Shown: positions 38,109 through 48,049, counted from the stretch's first letter. The stretch: DNA of 64,000 nt from Sipunculus nudus (GCA_026874595.1 CM049307.1:77166643-77230642); one strand, 5' to 3'. A program made the numbers and translations. The notes: a model not told the origin generated them from the letters alone.

Positions 38109-40607
38109 ATGGGGCTGGTTAAAGCATTTATTGGGGTGGACAATTTTGGACCAACGATACATCTTCACAGGCAAGCTTGCGGTGGGGATAGGAGGAACCA
38201 TTTCCGAATGGCCGGTAAGAAACTCGCCAAGACACAACCGTTTGCGTCCGCTTCTCCCGTGGTTTATGGCAAGACAATATGTTGTGACTGTAAAGCCACG
38301 GTCACACTGGAGATACGACCAGGTTACGACCTGTCCACGACTGAAAATTTGAGGAATCGCCGGACAATCGTGACAAGAACGTGCGACCGATCGCGGTGGT
38401 CGTGGCTGATCACTGGGTGAAAAATCGGTCGCAGGTGGTTTTTGAACATGTTCAAAATCCAGTTGCGACTGATTTGTCAATTTTGAGGTCGTAGGAGCTC
38501 GCAAGAAGGTTGTACCACCAGTCTTTGGTCATCGCACGACCAGTCGTGCATCATCGTGCGACAACTTGTTGCACGATTGGTCGTGCCACTGCTCGTGCCA
38601 CCTCGCGATTGGTGGCACCACTGGTCGTACGACCTTGTGATCAGAATTGCGACTTGCCAAGATCTCCCCCGACTTGTGGCACGACCATACGACTGGTCGT
38701 GCTATCAGCTCGGCAAACGTTATAAAAGTGTCGGGATCTAGAGCTAAGCTCATTCAGCCGTATTTACCTCTATTGTAAGTATGGATCAGCTGATGCCTCC
38801 CTGTAGACTCGAGTTTACGCTGGTTCGGCTACAGCTGGAGCAACAACAACAGCTTGGCGCTATTGCCGCAGCTGCACTTCTGCACCGAAGAAGCCAGCGA
38901 AGACAAAGAAGAAAACGTAAGTACTCTCAGAGGCATCTGTTTCCTGCACAGATTCAGGCTGCGGATCATCTTCTGCCATGGGTACCGTGTAGATTTCTGC
39001 TAGCACCGCGGTGTCTGAAACAAGCTGTTTTCGGCCCTTGCCACGTCCTTTTCCTTTTCGTGGAGGCATATCACTGTACTTTCTTTACGAGATCTAGCGA
39101 ACGAATGACTAGGGCTGATATCAGGCCCAGGAATTTATATCCATACGATCGGTGGCACGACCAGTTGAACGACTAGTCGCAGGTCATTACGACAAGTCGT
39201 ACGATTAGTCGCTGGTCACTAAGACTTGTCGTACGATCAATATTAATCGCAACGACTTGTCGCACGACTGACCTTGCGACCGATCGTCACTAGTTCTGGT
39301 TGATCGTGCAACCGAGCGTGCCACCAGTCATACGATTACCTACCACCAGTATCAAGTACTCACGACCATTTCAGAATCAGGACAAATCTGTGGAGACTGG
39401 TCGTGCGACTACCTGATCGTGGGTCAATCGCACGATTAAACAGTCGTACGATTCAGTGTGACCGTGGCTTTAGGAAACCGGTAAGTGTTCACGCTTATTG
39501 TATGACGTAGTCGAATCTAGGTTGGTTGTGCGTGACGAAGGCATCAGTACTGCTGACGGACGTGTGACGAGCCGGTACAAAGAAATCCGGGGGTATGCTG
39601 CTCAGCGTGTAATGCAGTTAACCCTGAAGGGTTTTTTAGCTATCACGAAAGACTGGTCGCGTAAATCAATAAGATATGACCCCCAGTCTCGTTTTCGTCG
39701 CGCCATCATTGCATACATCGACATGTATGCTATGATTGTGTGTTGCACGCACAAAGTAGAATTGCCCAATGATGTCGCTGAACCCGTCCCGTATAGGGTG
39801 AGATTAACTTGCGCGGACATAATGAGTGTTATGTCCAGGGGGAATTTGATCCCAGACGTGTACGCCCTCTTTATGCGTGTATTACATTTGTGGTGCGAAT
39901 ACAACTTACATACAGTGGAAGTACTGTTTTTTGTCAGAAAGTGTGATTATGAACGCATTAAAGAAATGCAGGGATATGAGGCGCCGTACAATCAATTGGT
40001 CGAAGTCGAAACACAATACGAGTGGAAGTACCTGTGTTACAAGAGCGCGGGGAAAACCACAATGGTGATTGATTCTTCCTGTATGAATGAAATGTTCCCT
40101 GAACCGCGCCCTGATGCCAAAGAAATGTCGTCACGTATCCGTATGTGGGACTTTATTATGCTGGTCTTACATGCAGTTGAGACAGCGTTGAACTCTGGGA
40201 ATATGACGTGTTTCCAAAAGATATTTTTGGTCTGTAACATGGTTCGGGAAATGGAAAAGGCTTTTTGGAATCACCCTGAAAACATGTTTCGTATAAAACA
40301 TGAAAGAGAGATGCACACGTCACAACTGAAAGGGTTACGCGAAGCCTTCAGACCGCGTTTGTGCCTGTACACATCGGTGCGTGATTTGTTAGAGGGGGAC
40401 AGGGGGGACCTTGACGTGTTTGTGGCCCCCATGTACTTTAGGTGTAATCCCACAACAGGCGAGGTATCATCAGAAGAGTGTGTTAAGTCTTTTCACGAGC
40501 TTAATGACGCGGTGAACATTCTGTGTTTACGTATGCATCCCATTGGACTCGTGCGCGGTATATTCCCGTGGCCGACAGCACCCCACCCCGCCGTGTTACA
40601 CGTTTAA
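38109..40607 (+). pseudogene. Left terminal gene of the provirus, split by a transposon
   Basis: The main open part runs from just after the insertion (39473) to TAA at 40605-40607. No ATG opens it. Upstream, the frame of 38109-38293 (ATGs at 38109 and 38208) lines up in phase with it once the inserted element and a 3-bp target duplication are discounted, so this was one gene of at least about 430 codons. The product is not recognised. It is mostly helical-looking, with a Cys pair (CC) before the break, RDEGIS at 39531-39548, several Met-rich segments and FHELNDAVNILCLRMHP near the C-terminus. Its mirror partner at the other end (62846-63907, minus strand) has KEGIS at a similar place and a similar C-terminal pattern, so both may belong to one family. 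An in-frame stop at 38031 lies between the earliest ATG (37995) and the rest. Confidence 0.55.
38294..39469. mobile_element. Harbinger-like DNA transposon or derivative, inserted in the left terminal gene
   Basis: Inverted termini AGCCACGGTCACACTG (38294-38309) and its reverse complement (39454-39469) are flanked by TAA on the left and TTA on the right, which fits the 3-bp TWA target duplication of PIF/Harbinger elements with one substitution. The interior is full of sub-repeats built from 'tcgtgcgac' and its complement. A plus-strand frame at 38781-38919 begins MDQLMPPCR and runs through LEQQQQLGAIAAAALLHRR into a basic stretch, followed by GTAAGT; this resembles the N-terminus of Harbinger transposases. 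No DDE domain is present, so the element is non-autonomous. Confidence 0.7.
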
Positions 40608-40608
40608 A

Positions 40609-40830
40609 AAGGAGAACTGAAACCCAATCATGAAAAGGTAGAACTGTAACCCTATCATGAAAAGGGAGAACTGTGACTGATATTATTTCTTTTTTTATTA
40701 TAGGTACGAAACAGGACTTCACCCTTAAGAAAGGGAGAACTTTGTTACACATTTAAAAGGGAGAACTGTAACCCATTCATGAAAAGGTAGAACTGTAACC
40801 CTATTATTTCCTTTTATTAAAGGTACGTTG
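40609..40830. repeat. Short tandem repeats between the terminal gene and the polymerase
   Basis: About six degenerate copies of a unit near 31-34 bp containing 'aaaagggagaactgtaaccc' and 'atcatga'. A pair of 'ttattat.ggtac' blocks alternates with them (near 40698 and 40818). This may hold the polymerase promoter, since its first ATG is at 40909. Confidence 0.75.
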
Positions 40831-40908
40831 ATGCACGTTTACTGTTTAAAAAGAGGGAAGAGAGAGGAGTAAAGTCAGTGGTGTGCAGTAGGTCGGGGTG
40901 CAAACATC

Positions 40909-41875
40909 ATGGACAGCAGCCAAATTCCTGAGGGCTCTCCAAAGCCGCGTGTCACGAGAGATATTTTACCGGACGGAACATATAAATGCACCAGATGTTG
41001 GAAGTTATTTTATAATCATAACGGTTACCACAAGCACCATAAAAATCGAGTGTGTGCGCATGACCGTTTAAAGTACTGGACTCCAAAAAAAGTAGCTAAA
41101 AGGAAGGCAGATTTGGAGGAGCATTTGAACAATATTAAACATTTGAACAATAACAAAAGAAATAAATTAAAATTAAAGAAACCATCTTCATCTACTGCTA
41201 GCAGTACCACTCCTGTTGTTGAGAAGACACCATCCACAGTGCAGCCTCCTTGTTCCATGTCCGATGTATCACAAGCTGCTGCGGAAGCTGTCGCTGGTCT
41301 GGTAAGTAAATATGTTGCACATCTTGTTAGACTGTGATATAATTAAGACTGTGATATATTGATAATCTGTGATAATAAAACTCGACTATTAAAGATATGT
41401 TTTATATGTACTTTCAGATCAGTCTGAAAGATATAATGAACATGTGTCAGATTGAGTCGGACCAGCAGGTGGCGCAGGAGATGGAAGTACCAGCTCACAA
41501 CGCTCTATCTGAGGATCAAGATGAGTCTGTCCCCAGCGGTCAGTTTCCACAGGACGTTGTGGAGCATAGGTCCCCTTCTCAGCAAAAGTCCCCTACCTTT
41601 TCCTCTGAGCAAGAAGAAGATGAGAGCCATTTTGTTTCACAGGTACAGTTAAATTCTTTCTATGTGTTATATTTTATATTGTTTACACAAGTGATGGTGA
41701 TATACATGTATATGCATTGCGTGTTTTTCAGAAAACCGCTTGTAAGAGAGGGGTATGTGGCCATGAGGATGTATTGGTATGTGCTCAAGCAGCTATTCAG
41801 CCTGACCCTTTTGACAGACTGACAGCGGGTGAAGAGGACACGGTCAAAGATTCACAAATTGAGAATACGCAGTTT
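40909..41875 (+). CDS. Spliced zinc-finger 5' exons of the provirus polymerase gene
   Basis: Three exons are predicted: 40909-41301 (ends CTG|GTAAGT), 41418-41642 (begins after TTTCAG, ends CAG|GTACAG) and 41732-41875 (begins after TTTTTCAG, ends TTT|GTAAGT). Lengths are 393, 225 and 144 nt, all multiples of three, and a TTTTCAG acceptor at 42104 joins the polymerase frame at 42105 in the same phase. Exon 1 encodes a C2HC-type finger (CTRCWKLF...H..HH....C) and a Lys/Asn-rich segment; exons 2-3 are acidic and Ser/Gln-rich. The last exon may extend further, since its frame stays open to 42154. The 5' extension could instead be a separate DNA-binding protein. Spliceosomal introns would imply nuclear expression. 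Confidence 0.55.
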
Positions 41876-42104
41876 GTAAGTCAAGACCAGTTACAGGCTA
41901 TGAATAGGGCAACAATACCAGAATTATATTATAAATACATGGCTCAAATAAAAATGTTAAAATTGTACCATCCATCTTATGTGCTATGCCAGGTTGCGAT
42001 ACTGTCACGCAACAACAAATTGTGTTGGATGAGAATACAGATTTGTATATTGATGTGTATAAGTTTAAAAAGGAAAAAAACTGAACACGGATGTATGTTT
42101 TCAG

Positions 42105-43715
42105 ATGTGGGGTGCTGGTGTAAGGAAAAAGCGTCGTTTAGACTCAGACAGTGATAATAGTGTAGCTTCTCCTCCTACTCCCAGGTTTGTGTGTGAAACG
42201 TGCGGTGAGGCATTTAGTACCATACCTGACGGAATGTTACACAGTTGGAGTCATTTACCAAATGCTCCAGACGGTTTTCAGAGTTTTATGAAAGCCCATA
42301 AGAAAGCTATTTACCAGGAATTTGGTCCTCGGTACAGTGACCCTGACTTGGCCGCACAAAAAAGTTACTGTCCTCCTGTGAAAAAAGGGCGCAGTCAGGA
42401 TTCATCCTGCCACACTTATAATTTCTCTTTGGCATTTGATCAGGAAATTTCCCCCGATTTAATTCGTGAACATTTGTCGCATATTTACAGGGATATGGGC
42501 ACAGCTTTCAAAGTCCAAATTGGAATTGGGAGGGTACTCCAATTTAAATTGAATAAAGACTTTAAGTATTTTCGCGCGGAGCACCCTGTGTCAGAAAAAA
42601 TTTTAAAAGACGATGAAAATAAAGATGAAATGCCTCATCGCATCTCAAACCGTCAACATATCGAGAGTGTCGTTGAGAGTATGTTCGCCAATGACATTCC
42701 CGATATGTTGATGACACGCGATGATACCGCATGGGAATTGATAGCCCCGGTTAACGTTCGATATTACACGTTTGATTTAGGATATAATTTAGGTCATTTG
42801 AATACAGATCAATTACCCGCCGAACTTTTACAGTCCCGTTCAATATTCACAAATTCTAAAGTCAAACGGAAAACAGTTACTGATAACCTCTGTTTTTTCC
42901 GTGCACTGGCCGCTCGTCACATCCGAAAACATACGAAAGGTGCATTGGGGAATAAATCTTTTGAAATTGAAAAAGTCGCCAAAAAATTATTTGTGTGGTG
43001 GGAGAAAAGGGAAGACAGAAAATTGGAGGGTGTAAATATTTTAGGGTGTAGGGAAACTGTGTCTCATCCAGCACACTCGGCTATACCCGTGAATGTTTTG
43101 GTAGATGTATTTCCGGGGATTCAGTTGTCAGATTTTCCTTTGTTAGAAGAAATATTTCAAATTAATATTGATGTTTACCGACGTGAAATTTTGGACCCCA
43201 ATACCAATAAAACACGTCGTACAAAGCACACTTTGCAAGCCGTGCATGTATATAAAGGTCTCACTTCTTATCCTAATAGTTTAAAGTTAGATTTATACTG
43301 TAAAGATGAACAATTGACAGAGGATTGTGTAATTCAGTGTCATTTGTCTTGGATTTGTAAATTTGATGGTTACGTAGGTTCATATAAATGTCGCGTATGC
43401 GGCAGACATTTCAGCCAACCTGGTAATTTATCACGTCATGAGTCTCACTGTGACGGGGATCTATGTCCCAAGTATAAGTTTGTGGGAGGGTTCAATAAGT
43501 TATATGATACTATATGGGACAAACTTTTAACCTGTGGGGTGGGTGTGGAATCTGGCAAGAAAATGTACAAAGATTTTATTGTTTATGACTTTGAATCTAT
43601 ATTGGAAACAGACCACGACATGACCGACACGGACAAGACGCGATACACATCCGTACACCGCCCAGTTTCTTTCAGTGTGACCTCTACACTGGACGATGAG
43701 GTAGTGCGTTTGTGA
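42105..43715 (+). CDS. polB: Protein-primed family B DNA polymerase, N-terminal part
   Basis: This 536-codon frame opens at a splice acceptor with ATG. It begins with a basic patch and a C2H2-like finger (CETCGEAFSTIPDGMLHSWSH). A central region has TDNLCFFRAL at about 42879-42908, like the Cys loop of OTU peptidases, and later QCHLSWICKFDGY, where the matching His would sit. A second C2H2 finger (YKCRVCGRHF, then LSRHESHC) follows at about 43384-43449. The exonuclease I motif, VYDFES, is at 43579-43596. Maverick polymerases often carry such N-terminal extensions before the exonuclease; the OTU assignment is inference. TGA at 43713-43715 ends the frame within the exonuclease domain, where the family continues. 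Between 43705 and 43805 a different frame encodes polymerase-like sequence, so two compensating indels are as likely as one stop mutation. Confidence 0.8.
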   Translation: MWGAGVRKKRRLDSDSDNSVASPPTPRFVCETCGEAFSTIPDGMLHSWSHLPNAPDGFQSFMKAHKKAIYQEFGPRYSDPDLAAQKSYCPPVKKGRSQDSSCHTYNFSLAFDQEISPDLIREHLSHIYRDMGTAFKVQIGIGRVLQFKLNKDFKYFRAEHPVSEKILKDDENKDEMPHRISNRQHIESVVESMFANDIPDMLMTRDDTAWELIAPVNVRYYTFDLGYNLGHLNTDQLPAELLQSRSIFTNSKVKRKTVTDNLCFFRALAARHIRKHTKGALGNKSFEIEKVAKKLFVWWEKREDRKLEGVNILGCRETVSHPAHSAIPVNVLVDVFPGIQLSDFPLLEEIFQINIDVYRREILDPNTNKTRRTKHTLQAVHVYKGLTSYPNSLKLDLYCKDEQLTEDCVIQCHLSWICKFDGYVGSYKCRVCGRHFSQPGNLSRHESHCDGDLCPKYKFVGGFNKLYDTIWDKLLTCGVGVESGKKMYKDFIVYDFESILETDHDMTDTDKTRYTSVHRPVSFSVTSTLDDEVVRL

Positions 43716-46400
43716 CACGGACCCAGAACGTTTAATTGCAAAGTTCATTCAGACCTTAATGAATATACGGAAGGGGTTAAAAAACGCATTGAACATAAAT
43801 TTTATTATGATACAGCAGCCATGAAAACCAGAGCTGAAAATGCTACGGTTAAAGTTCAGGAATGTAATAAATTGAGGGAAGAACAAGGAGGTAGATTGAA
43901 GGGGGATATGAATTTGTATGCTAAGCGGGGGGAGCAGTGGAATAAACACGTATGGAAAACGTTTGGTTCTTTCAGGAATTATAAATCTGAGATACCTGTT
44001 TTAGGTTATAATTCCTCAAAATATGATTTTAACCTTACCAAAGACTATTTGTTGCCTGGTTTACATAAATTATTGCAGGAAGAAGGTGAAATTGATCGGG
44101 ATTTAGAAACTATCAAGCAGGGTAGTGCCTATACAAAAGTTACAGTTCCAGGTCTTTTCCGTTTCTTAGATATGTATAAATTCCAATCAACGGGTACTAG
44201 TTTAGCTAAATTCATGAAGGCCCATGGGGTCAAAGAGGAAAACGGTTTTTTTCCCTATGAGTGGTTTTCACATGTTGATAAATTAGATGAGACCCAGCTG
44301 CCTCCGGCTGAAGCTTTTTATTCTACCGTGAGGGAATCCAACACATTGGGTGGGGATGAAAAAGAAATTTATGTGAATTATCAACATTGTTTGTCTGTGT
44401 GGCAAGAAAATAATATGTCCACTTTCAAAGATTATTTACGATATTATAATGATTTAGATGTAAGATCTTTTAAAGACGCAGTGCATCATTGGTTGGAGTT
44501 GACTCACAAACACGGGGTTGATGTGTTAAAAGAATATGTCAGTTTACCCGGGTTGTCTCGCATACGAATGTTTCGTTCGGCTGCCGAGCATCCTGGTTTC
44601 TTGGGTTTTTCTTTAAATTCTGAAAATTGGGCCAACGTGGAACCTCTCATTGAACGTAATATTGTGGGTGGTCCTTCCATAATTTTTACAAGGTACAACA
44701 GTGCCGGGGAAACTTTACTCAGGGGGAAAGAGGGTGAGCTTTGTAAAGCGGTATTGGGTTTTGATGCCAACAGCCTCTACCCGTTTGCCATGAGCCGTGA
44801 TCTGCCAAACGGTGCGCCAGTGTTTTGGGGTCCTCCTTCGTTTGTGGAGGAAGGCTTCACACTCGCAGACGAATCTGACGAGGACCATGGTATACCTGTG
44901 GATGTGAGTGAAAGGGTGTTTGTGCCGAGAGACACTTTGTCGAAAGTATCTCGGTTAGAAAGAGAGGTTATGTTGTGGGAGAGTAAATACAATTTTCTAC
45001 CTCAAGGGCGAATGTTGAAACACCAGATAAACATGGGAAAACAAATGAATGTGGGACCTTTCAGAGTGGACGGGGTGGACGAGAGGGGACGTTGTATATA
45101 CGAGGTGAACGGATGTTTTGTGCACGGACACGACTGTGAATTTAACAAGGACAGGGGTACCGACGAATCTAAACAGAAATTGAAAAGAACACGCGTGCGA
45201 AAGGAAATGATTGAAGATATGACTGGGTTGAAAGTTGTCACCTGGTGGGAATGCGAGTTCCGTAAAGGTAACAGGAATTACCAGTATTTTAACAATTTAC
45301 CGCAAACTTTTAAAAAGTGGCAAAGAACTTCAAAAGTAAAACGTGAACCTTTGACTACTCAAACACTGTTACATCGTGTGAAAGAGGGAAAGTTTTTCGG
45401 AGCTCTTGATATCCAAGCTCGCGTCCCCGAACATTTGGAGCACTACTTCGGTGAGATGTGTCCCTTTCTTGTGACGGTAGACATAGAAGCGAAACATGTG
45501 GGAGAACACATGTTCCGTTACATGGAAAAGAACAATTATCCCACCAACACTAAAACTCGTTCGTTGGTGGGCGGTATGAAAGTGGACAAAGTCTTGCTAT
45601 CTTCTGATTATCTGAGGTGGTTGATGGGAAAGGGTGTGATGGTGGAGTGTGTGTATCAGGCCTTAGAATGGGTGGGTGACAAAATACTTAAAACATTTGT
45701 AGACAGTGTAGCGTCGGCTAGACGAGAGGCAGCCGCCGACCCGGACAAGCAGTGTGAAGCCAACACTCAAAAGCTGATCATAAACGCAGCGTACGGGGCC
45801 ACCCTTATGAACAAGCGCAAACACCTCAATATCAAATATGTCCAGGGGGATGCAAGTGTGAATGAGATGCACAACGACGCACGTTTCCGCCAGTCGTGTG
45901 TCGTGGCAGATGAGAAAAAAGACCCGTTGACGGGACAGGTCGAGCGTGAAAGGATGTATGAAGTCGAAATGGCTCCCCGTTCTTTACCTTTTGATGTACC
46001 TAAACAGTTGGGATTTTTCATTTTGCAAACAGCCAAATTGCGTATGCTTCAATTTTATTATGATTGTGTTGATAAATATTTGGGTCGGGACAAGTTTGAA
46101 CTGGGGGAAATGGACACTGATTCATTGTACTTTTCTGTGGGTTTTGATTTACATCCCGATTTTGATAAGTGTCGACCCAACACGTGGCAGGACATATTTA
46201 GCAGTTGGCACCCTCTTTTGTCACAGGTTAAACCTGAATTACAATGTGAATTTAAATCTCATTTATTTCAGCATTGTTTTGATGATTGGGAACCTGATTT
46301 CAATGTTGTATTTTTACAAGTCAGTGTTGTCAGAAGCATTACGAATATGATCAGAAAACACCAAGCCTGTTTAAATTGGAATGTGTTGGAGACCGCTTAA
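43716..46400 (+). CDS. polB: Protein-primed family B DNA polymerase, exonuclease and palm domains
   Basis: The same gene continues, with an open frame up to TAA at 46398-46400. In order: exonuclease II-like GYNSSKYDFNLTKDY; the family's FFPYEWF box; exonuclease III-like YYNDLDVRSF; DANSLYP (polymerase motif A, at 44762-44782); KLIINAAYG (motif B, about 45771-45797); and DTDSLYF (motif C, 46113-46133). The two motif aspartates needed for catalysis are present. The insertion before motif B matches the TPR insertions of protein-primed enzymes only by position. The enzyme would copy linear genomes using a terminal protein as primer; none was identified. Near 46310-46350 the frame leaves the family pattern and the conserved C-terminus continues in another frame, so there is a frameshift there. 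Confidence 0.9.
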   Translation, partial: HGPRTFNCKVHSDLNEYTEGVKKRIEHKFYYDTAAMKTRAENATVKVQECNKLREEQGGRLKGDMNLYAKRGEQWNKHVWKTFGSFRNYKSEIPVLGYNSSKYDFNLTKDYLLPGLHKLLQEEGEIDRDLETIKQGSAYTKVTVPGLFRFLDMYKFQSTGTSLAKFMKAHGVKEENGFFPYEWFSHVDKLDETQLPPAEAFYSTVRESNTLGGDEKEIYVNYQHCLSVWQENNMSTFKDYLRYYNDLDVRSFKDAVHHWLELTHKHGVDVLKEYVSLPGLSRIRMFRSAAEHPGFLGFSLNSENWANVEPLIERNIVGGPSIIFTRYNSAGETLLRGKEGELCKAVLGFDANSLYPFAMSRDLPNGAPVFWGPPSFVEEGFTLADESDEDHGIPVDVSERVFVPRDTLSKVSRLEREVMLWESKYNFLPQGRMLKHQINMGKQMNVGPFRVDGVDERGRCIYEVNGCFVHGHDCEFNKDRGTDESKQKLKRTRVRKEMIEDMTGLKVVTWWECEFRKGNRNYQYFNNLPQTFKKWQRTSKVKREPLTTQTLLHRVKEGKFFGALDIQARVPEHLEHYFGEMCPFLVTVDIEAKHVGEHMFRYMEKNNYPTNTKTRSLVGGMKVDKVLLSSDYLRWLMGKGVMVECVYQALEWVGDKILKTFVDSVASARREAAADPDKQCEANTQKLIINAAYGATLMNKRKHLNIKYVQGDASVNEMHNDARFRQSCVVADEKKDPLTGQVERERMYEVEMAPRSLPFDVPKQLGFFILQTAKLRMLQFYYDCVDKYLGRDKFELGEMDTDSLYFSVGFDLHPDFDKCRPNTWQDIFSSWHPLLSQVKPELQCEFKSHLFQHCFDDWEPDFNVVFLQVSVVRSITNMIRKHQACLNWNVLETA

Positions 46401-46942
46401 TTGCTCTGTGTTCTAAGTCTTATTGTTTGTATGTGACGGGTGGGCTACAGAAAAGTGCACTGAAAGGGGTGAATAAACATTTAGTAAAATCTGCATGGGA
46501 CACCATGAAAGAAACATTACAAACTGGAGTGGGTAAAATTGTCAAGAACAAAGGTATTAAAATGGTAAACGGTAGAATGGTGACATATGAACAAGAGAAA
46601 AAAGGGTTTTCTTATCTGTATAAAAAGCGGGTCGTGTGTGAAGACGGCATTCACACCGAACCTTTAAATATAACTTTGAAACCAGCTCTCAAGAATTATA
46701 CTTTGATACAACCTAGAGGTCAAGTGGTAAAACAAAAAGTAAAAACAGTCACAGTACAAAGTAAAGATATACTTAGAAAGAGGTTAGAAATTTCTCATTT
46801 TGGTGGGTTTACACAAGAAGAATCAGATGATATTAGGAGGGAAATGGGATTATTAGGGGATGATGAAATGCATAAAGGGGATAGGGATGGGTATGAAGAC
46901 GATGATGATGATTATCATAACGATGATCGATATATATTGTAA
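46376..46942 (+). CDS. polB: Polymerase C-terminal (thumb) segment, frameshifted
   Basis: This frame, shifted relative to the palm, holds the conserved C-terminal end of Maverick polymerases: DRLIALCSKSYCLY, then KGVNKHL, then a YEQEKKGFSYLYKKRVVCEDG segment read in pieces, followed by PLNI. The tail is acidic (DDDDDYHNDD). The family-like sequence begins slightly upstream of the ATG at 46376 (from about 46347), so this is not an independent gene but the end of the polymerase after a single-base change. A sequencing or assembly error would look the same. Confidence 0.8.
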   Translation: MECVGDRLIALCSKSYCLYVTGGLQKSALKGVNKHLVKSAWDTMKETLQTGVGKIVKNKGIKMVNGRMVTYEQEKKGFSYLYKKRVVCEDGIHTEPLNITLKPALKNYTLIQPRGQVVKQKVKTVTVQSKDILRKRLEISHFGGFTQEESDDIRREMGLLGDDEMHKGDRDGYEDDDDDYHNDDRYIL

Positions 46943-46950
46943 CTATATGA

Positions 46951-47055
46951 GTGTAACAGTCAAATAGACAGGATGTTTTTGTTTTATTTTGTACATCAAA
47001 CTGTGCATATTTTCCATATTGTACTGTTAGGCAGTAAATTTCAACTGTAAACAAG

Positions 47056-47103
<48 letters not shown>

Positions 47104-47253
47104 TATATACACACACAAAAAACAAGTGTTACAGTCAAATGAATGGTACATGTTCTTTTATTTTGTACACTTAAACTGTGCATATTTTCCATACTGTACT
47201 GTTAAGCAGACCTTATTAAACGTAATCGTCTAGTTCAACTGTAAACAAGAGTT
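46951..47253. repeat. Direct repeats of about 110-128 bp around a TA tract
   Basis: The block 46951-47059 recurs at 47126-47253 (both start 'gtgt.acagtcaaat', share 'aaactgtgcatattttccata.tgtactgtta', and end 'caactgtaaacaagagtt'). A TA microsatellite lies between. The second copy ends 17 bases before the ATPase ATG, and the first follows the polymerase stop, so the duplication likely copied a terminator plus promoter unit. Confidence 0.9.
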
Positions 47254-47270
47254 CGTGTTTTCTCCTCAAC

Positions 47271-48049
47271 ATGGTTGAACCAATAGAAAATATGGTGAAT
47301 GTGATGAAGCGTGATGAGGAAGAATATGAAACAGAGGAGATTAAACGAATGGTTGAAAGGATAATGAATGATGCTGGGCTGAGGAAAGAGTTGTTGGAAT
47401 GTGTGAAATCCGTTCAAACCTATGGGTCTGAAAACGATTATAGGTTTAACCACCCCTGCAACCACATGATCGTAGGTCCGTCTGGTGCTGGTAAGACCAC
47501 TTTAGTGAAAAATGTTTTGGATATTGGTTGGTTTAAAGAGCCTATGGAGCAAGTCATCCTTTTGTATAATAATGAACAACCCATATATGATCAGATGAAA
47601 ATTGATGAGAAATTGAAAGGTCTGACTTTACAAAACGAAGAGTTGTTGAAAAACTTCTTAACCGTACAGAATTCAGTGACGGTGTTAACCCTAAAAGGAC
47701 TTTGATCATAGTCGATGATTTAATGAACGAGGTGAATTCTTCCCCTTTTATGTCTGATTTATTTCTACGTACGGGACATCATTCTTATTGTACTGTTTTT
47801 ATGTTGACACAAAATTTATATGGACATGGGAAACAAGGAAGGAGCATACGTTTGAATGCTCATTATTATCATTTATTCAAAAATCCTGTAGACACGCGTC
47901 AGTATAAGATGTTCGGAGCCCAAATGAATATGAAAGATAAGTTTGATAAAGCTATATCCGAGTTGGGCCCCAATGATTTTTTCACTGTCAATACCACTCA
48001 AAATTCTAATGGTCATATCACGTTCGGTATACCCCCACAAAGGTACTAA
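47271..48049 (+). CDS. A32/FtsK-HerA type genome-packaging ATPase, frameshifted
   Basis: The first frame (47271-47705) has Walker A, GPSGAGKTTLVKN, starting at 47475. The second (47702-48049) has Walker B, LIIVDDLM, at 47702-47725, then LFLRTGHHSYCTVFMLTQNL with the polar sensor (TQN) typical of the family, and a C-terminal FGIPPQRY. Together they give the usual length of about 255 residues. The join is broken: the second frame's conserved sequence starts near 47670 while the first frame runs to a stop at 47703-47705, so a one-base indel lies around 47660-47680. In intact relatives the enzyme pumps DNA into the capsid. The gene follows the polymerase and precedes the histone-like gene. Confidence 0.9.
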
